Source: Candidatus Ruthturnera sp.
GTDB taxonomy: Bacteria > Pseudomonadota > Gammaproteobacteria > PS1 > Pseudothioglobaceae
Assembly (NCBI GenBank): GCA_018648985.1
Contig: JABGOT010000084.1
Location: forward strand, 1,470-34,479
DNA: 33,010 nt
Reading direction: 5' to 3'
Shown: positions 32,101 through 33,010 of the stretch, one piece after another
Numbering within the stretch: position 1 is the stretch's first letter
How the letters are laid out: each line of letters opens with the position of its first letter
The notes under the pieces: model-generated
Database searches by the model: none
Seen by the model: the letters and a program-made list of their open reading frames with translations, nothing else
Told to the model about the DNA's origin: nothing
Position numbers and translations under genes: made by a program

Positions 32101-32577
32101 ATGAACATTAAAACCGGACTTGGGCAAGATTCTCATGCATTTGACAGTGTCAATGGCAAGCCGCTTATTTTGGGTGGCGTTGAATTTGACCATCCTCAAG
32201 GCCTACGTGGCAATAGTGATGCTGACGTTATTCTACACTCTCTCACTAACGCTATTTCTTCAATCACCGGACAAAATATTCTCGGTGTTAAAGCTGATGC
32301 GCTCTGCCAACAAGGAATTATCGATAGTGCCGAATACTTAAAGTTAGCGCTAAATGATCTTAATGGCTGGCATATCGAGCATATTGCCATTTCAATCGAA
32401 TGCTTGGTGCCAAAAATTTCACCAAAAATAGAAGTGCTTAAATCCAATATTGCTCATTTAATGAACACTAACATTGCTAATGTTGGCATCACCGCTACAA
32501 CTGGTGAAGGTTTAACTGCATTTGGTAGGGGTGAAGGCATTCAGGTCTTTAGTATTATCACCGTTTCAAAAGCGTGA
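32101..32577 (+). CDS. ispF: 2-C-methyl-D-erythritol 2,4-cyclodiphosphate synthase, divergent type
   Basis: A 158-residue MEP-pathway cyclase that forms the cyclodiphosphate with loss of CMP. The metal ligands of the family are visible in 'GQDSHAF' (Asp10, His12) and '[11 protein letters not shown]', and the end '[16 protein letters not shown]' is canonical. Two things differ from the common form: HSDGDV is NSDADV, and the 'DIGK.FPDTD' segment is replaced by '[20 protein letters not shown]'. I recall a minority IspF lineage with this pattern, so it is probably functional. The start abuts ispD and the stop overlaps murC (GTGA). Confidence 0.9.
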   Translation: MNIKTGLGQDSHAFDSVNGKPLILGGVEFDHPQGLRGNSDADVILHSLTNAISSITGQNILGVKADALCQQGIIDSAEYLKLALNDLNGWHIEHIAISIECLVPKISPKIEVLKSNIAHLMNTNIANVGITATTGEGLTAFGRGEGIQVFSIITVSKA

Positions 32578-33010
32578 ACAACTTCCGTTCTGCCTCTAAT
32601 TCTAGAATTCAAAATATTCATTTTATTGGTATTGGTGGCTCTGGAATGAGTGGCATTGCCGAGGTATTACATAACCTTGGTTATCAAATTTCTGGCTCAG
32701 ACATCAGCTCTAATTTAGTCACTAAAAGGTTACAAAAACTAGGTTGTAAAGTCAACAAAGGTCACCATGCTGATCATGTTGTTAATGCACAAACTGTGGT
32801 AGTTTCGAGCGCAATTGACCAAACCAACCCAGAGCTAATAAAAGCACATGAGCTTAATATTCCTACCGTTCCTAGGGCTGAGATGTTGGCTGATATTATG
32901 CGCTTTCGGTTTGGTATTGCAGTAGCTGGCACTCATGGAAAAACCACGGTTACCAGTCTGATTACTCACATACTTAATATTGCCAAACTTGACCCTACTT
33001 ATATTATTGG
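32574..33010 (+). CDS. murC: UDP-N-acetylmuramate--L-alanine ligase, N-terminal part
   Basis: The first 145 codons; the gene runs off the window. The GTG start overlaps the ispF stop by 4 nt. Residues about 15-35 read '[20 protein letters not shown]', the Rossmann UDP-binding domain of MurC. '[17 protein letters not shown]' follows, and the ATP P-loop 'AGTHGKTT' is at residues 118-125. MurC adds L-Ala to UDP-MurNAc in the cytoplasm. It is usually in the dcw cluster; the ispF-murC overlap is unusual and ties peptidoglycan synthesis to the isoprenoid genes. Confidence 0.97.
   Translation, partial: MNNFRSASNSRIQNIHFIGIGGSGMSGIAEVLHNLGYQISGSDISSNLVTKRLQKLGCKVNKGHHADHVVNAQTVVVSSAIDQTNPELIKAHELNIPTVPRAEMLADIMRFRFGIAVAGTHGKTTVTSLITHILNIAKLDPTYII

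Noticed and set aside
1-33010. Mobile elements, prophage, integrons, tRNA or rRNA genes
   Set aside because: No transposase, integrase, terminal inverted repeats or cloverleaf-like sequence was found on reading both strands.

Overview
The window is about 33 kb of AT-rich, tightly packed chromosome from a gammaproteobacterium. Gene content (tolQRA, lolB, fur next to bamE, hemA-prfA, mnmA-hflD, ftsB-ispD-ispF, yqaA-nlpD) and low GC suggest a streamlined lineage such as the SUP05/Thioglobus sulfur oxidisers or their mussel and clam symbiont relatives. That placement is an inference from gene order and codon style, not from a marker-gene comparison. I see no insertion sequence, phage, CRISPR array, tRNA or rRNA, and no gene-free stretch longer than about 265 bp.

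Layout. Positions 1-8654 (minus strand) form one closely spaced or overlapping series, probably a single long operon read from lolB: lolB, ruvB, ybgC, tolQ, tolR, tolA, a solitary MbcA/ParS-type protein, minC, glyS, dtd, a PGPGW-type membrane protein, a membrane-anchored unknown and the start of an ArsC/YffB-like gene. It mixes envelope, division, recombination and translation quality-control functions. 8734-11081 (plus) is hemA-prfA. Convergent to it, 11073-12288 (minus) holds fur-znuB. 12352-14410 (plus) carries a BamE with a long TolA-like tail, then ccmA-ccmB. 14411-17259 (plus) is a methyl-cycle unit: metK behind a SAM-II-type riboswitch and a terminator, then ahcY behind an SAH riboswitch, closed by a strong terminator. 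17402-18394 is a HIT/GalT-superfamily gene. 18420-18658 is a structured leader in front of glyQ, followed by yqaA, an nlpD-like gene, mscS and miaB to 23028.

23025-24437 (minus) is a small copper-delivery block (PCuAC, SCO and a broken third gene) lying between miaB and phoH, which are neighbours in many gammaproteobacteria. 24584-33010 (plus) carries phoH, mnmA, hflD, rpsT, a Smr protein, xseA, an M23 peptidase, an RDD protein, a strongly signalled 78-aa membrane protein, ftsB, ispD, ispF and the first part of murC.

Most genes are housekeeping. The unusual material is regulatory or structural: (i) an apparently undescribed three-hairpin leader RNA upstream of glyQ, with two mutually exclusive 3' hairpins; (ii) a SAM-II-type element whose extra hairpin loop copies a terminator strand; (iii) a near-perfect intrinsic terminator inside the 5' coding part of ftsB; (iv) BamE extended by an Ala/Lys/Glu repeat tail; (v) a copper-operon gene interrupted by an in-frame amber codon; (vi) a divergent IspF lacking the usual DIG..FPDTD segment.
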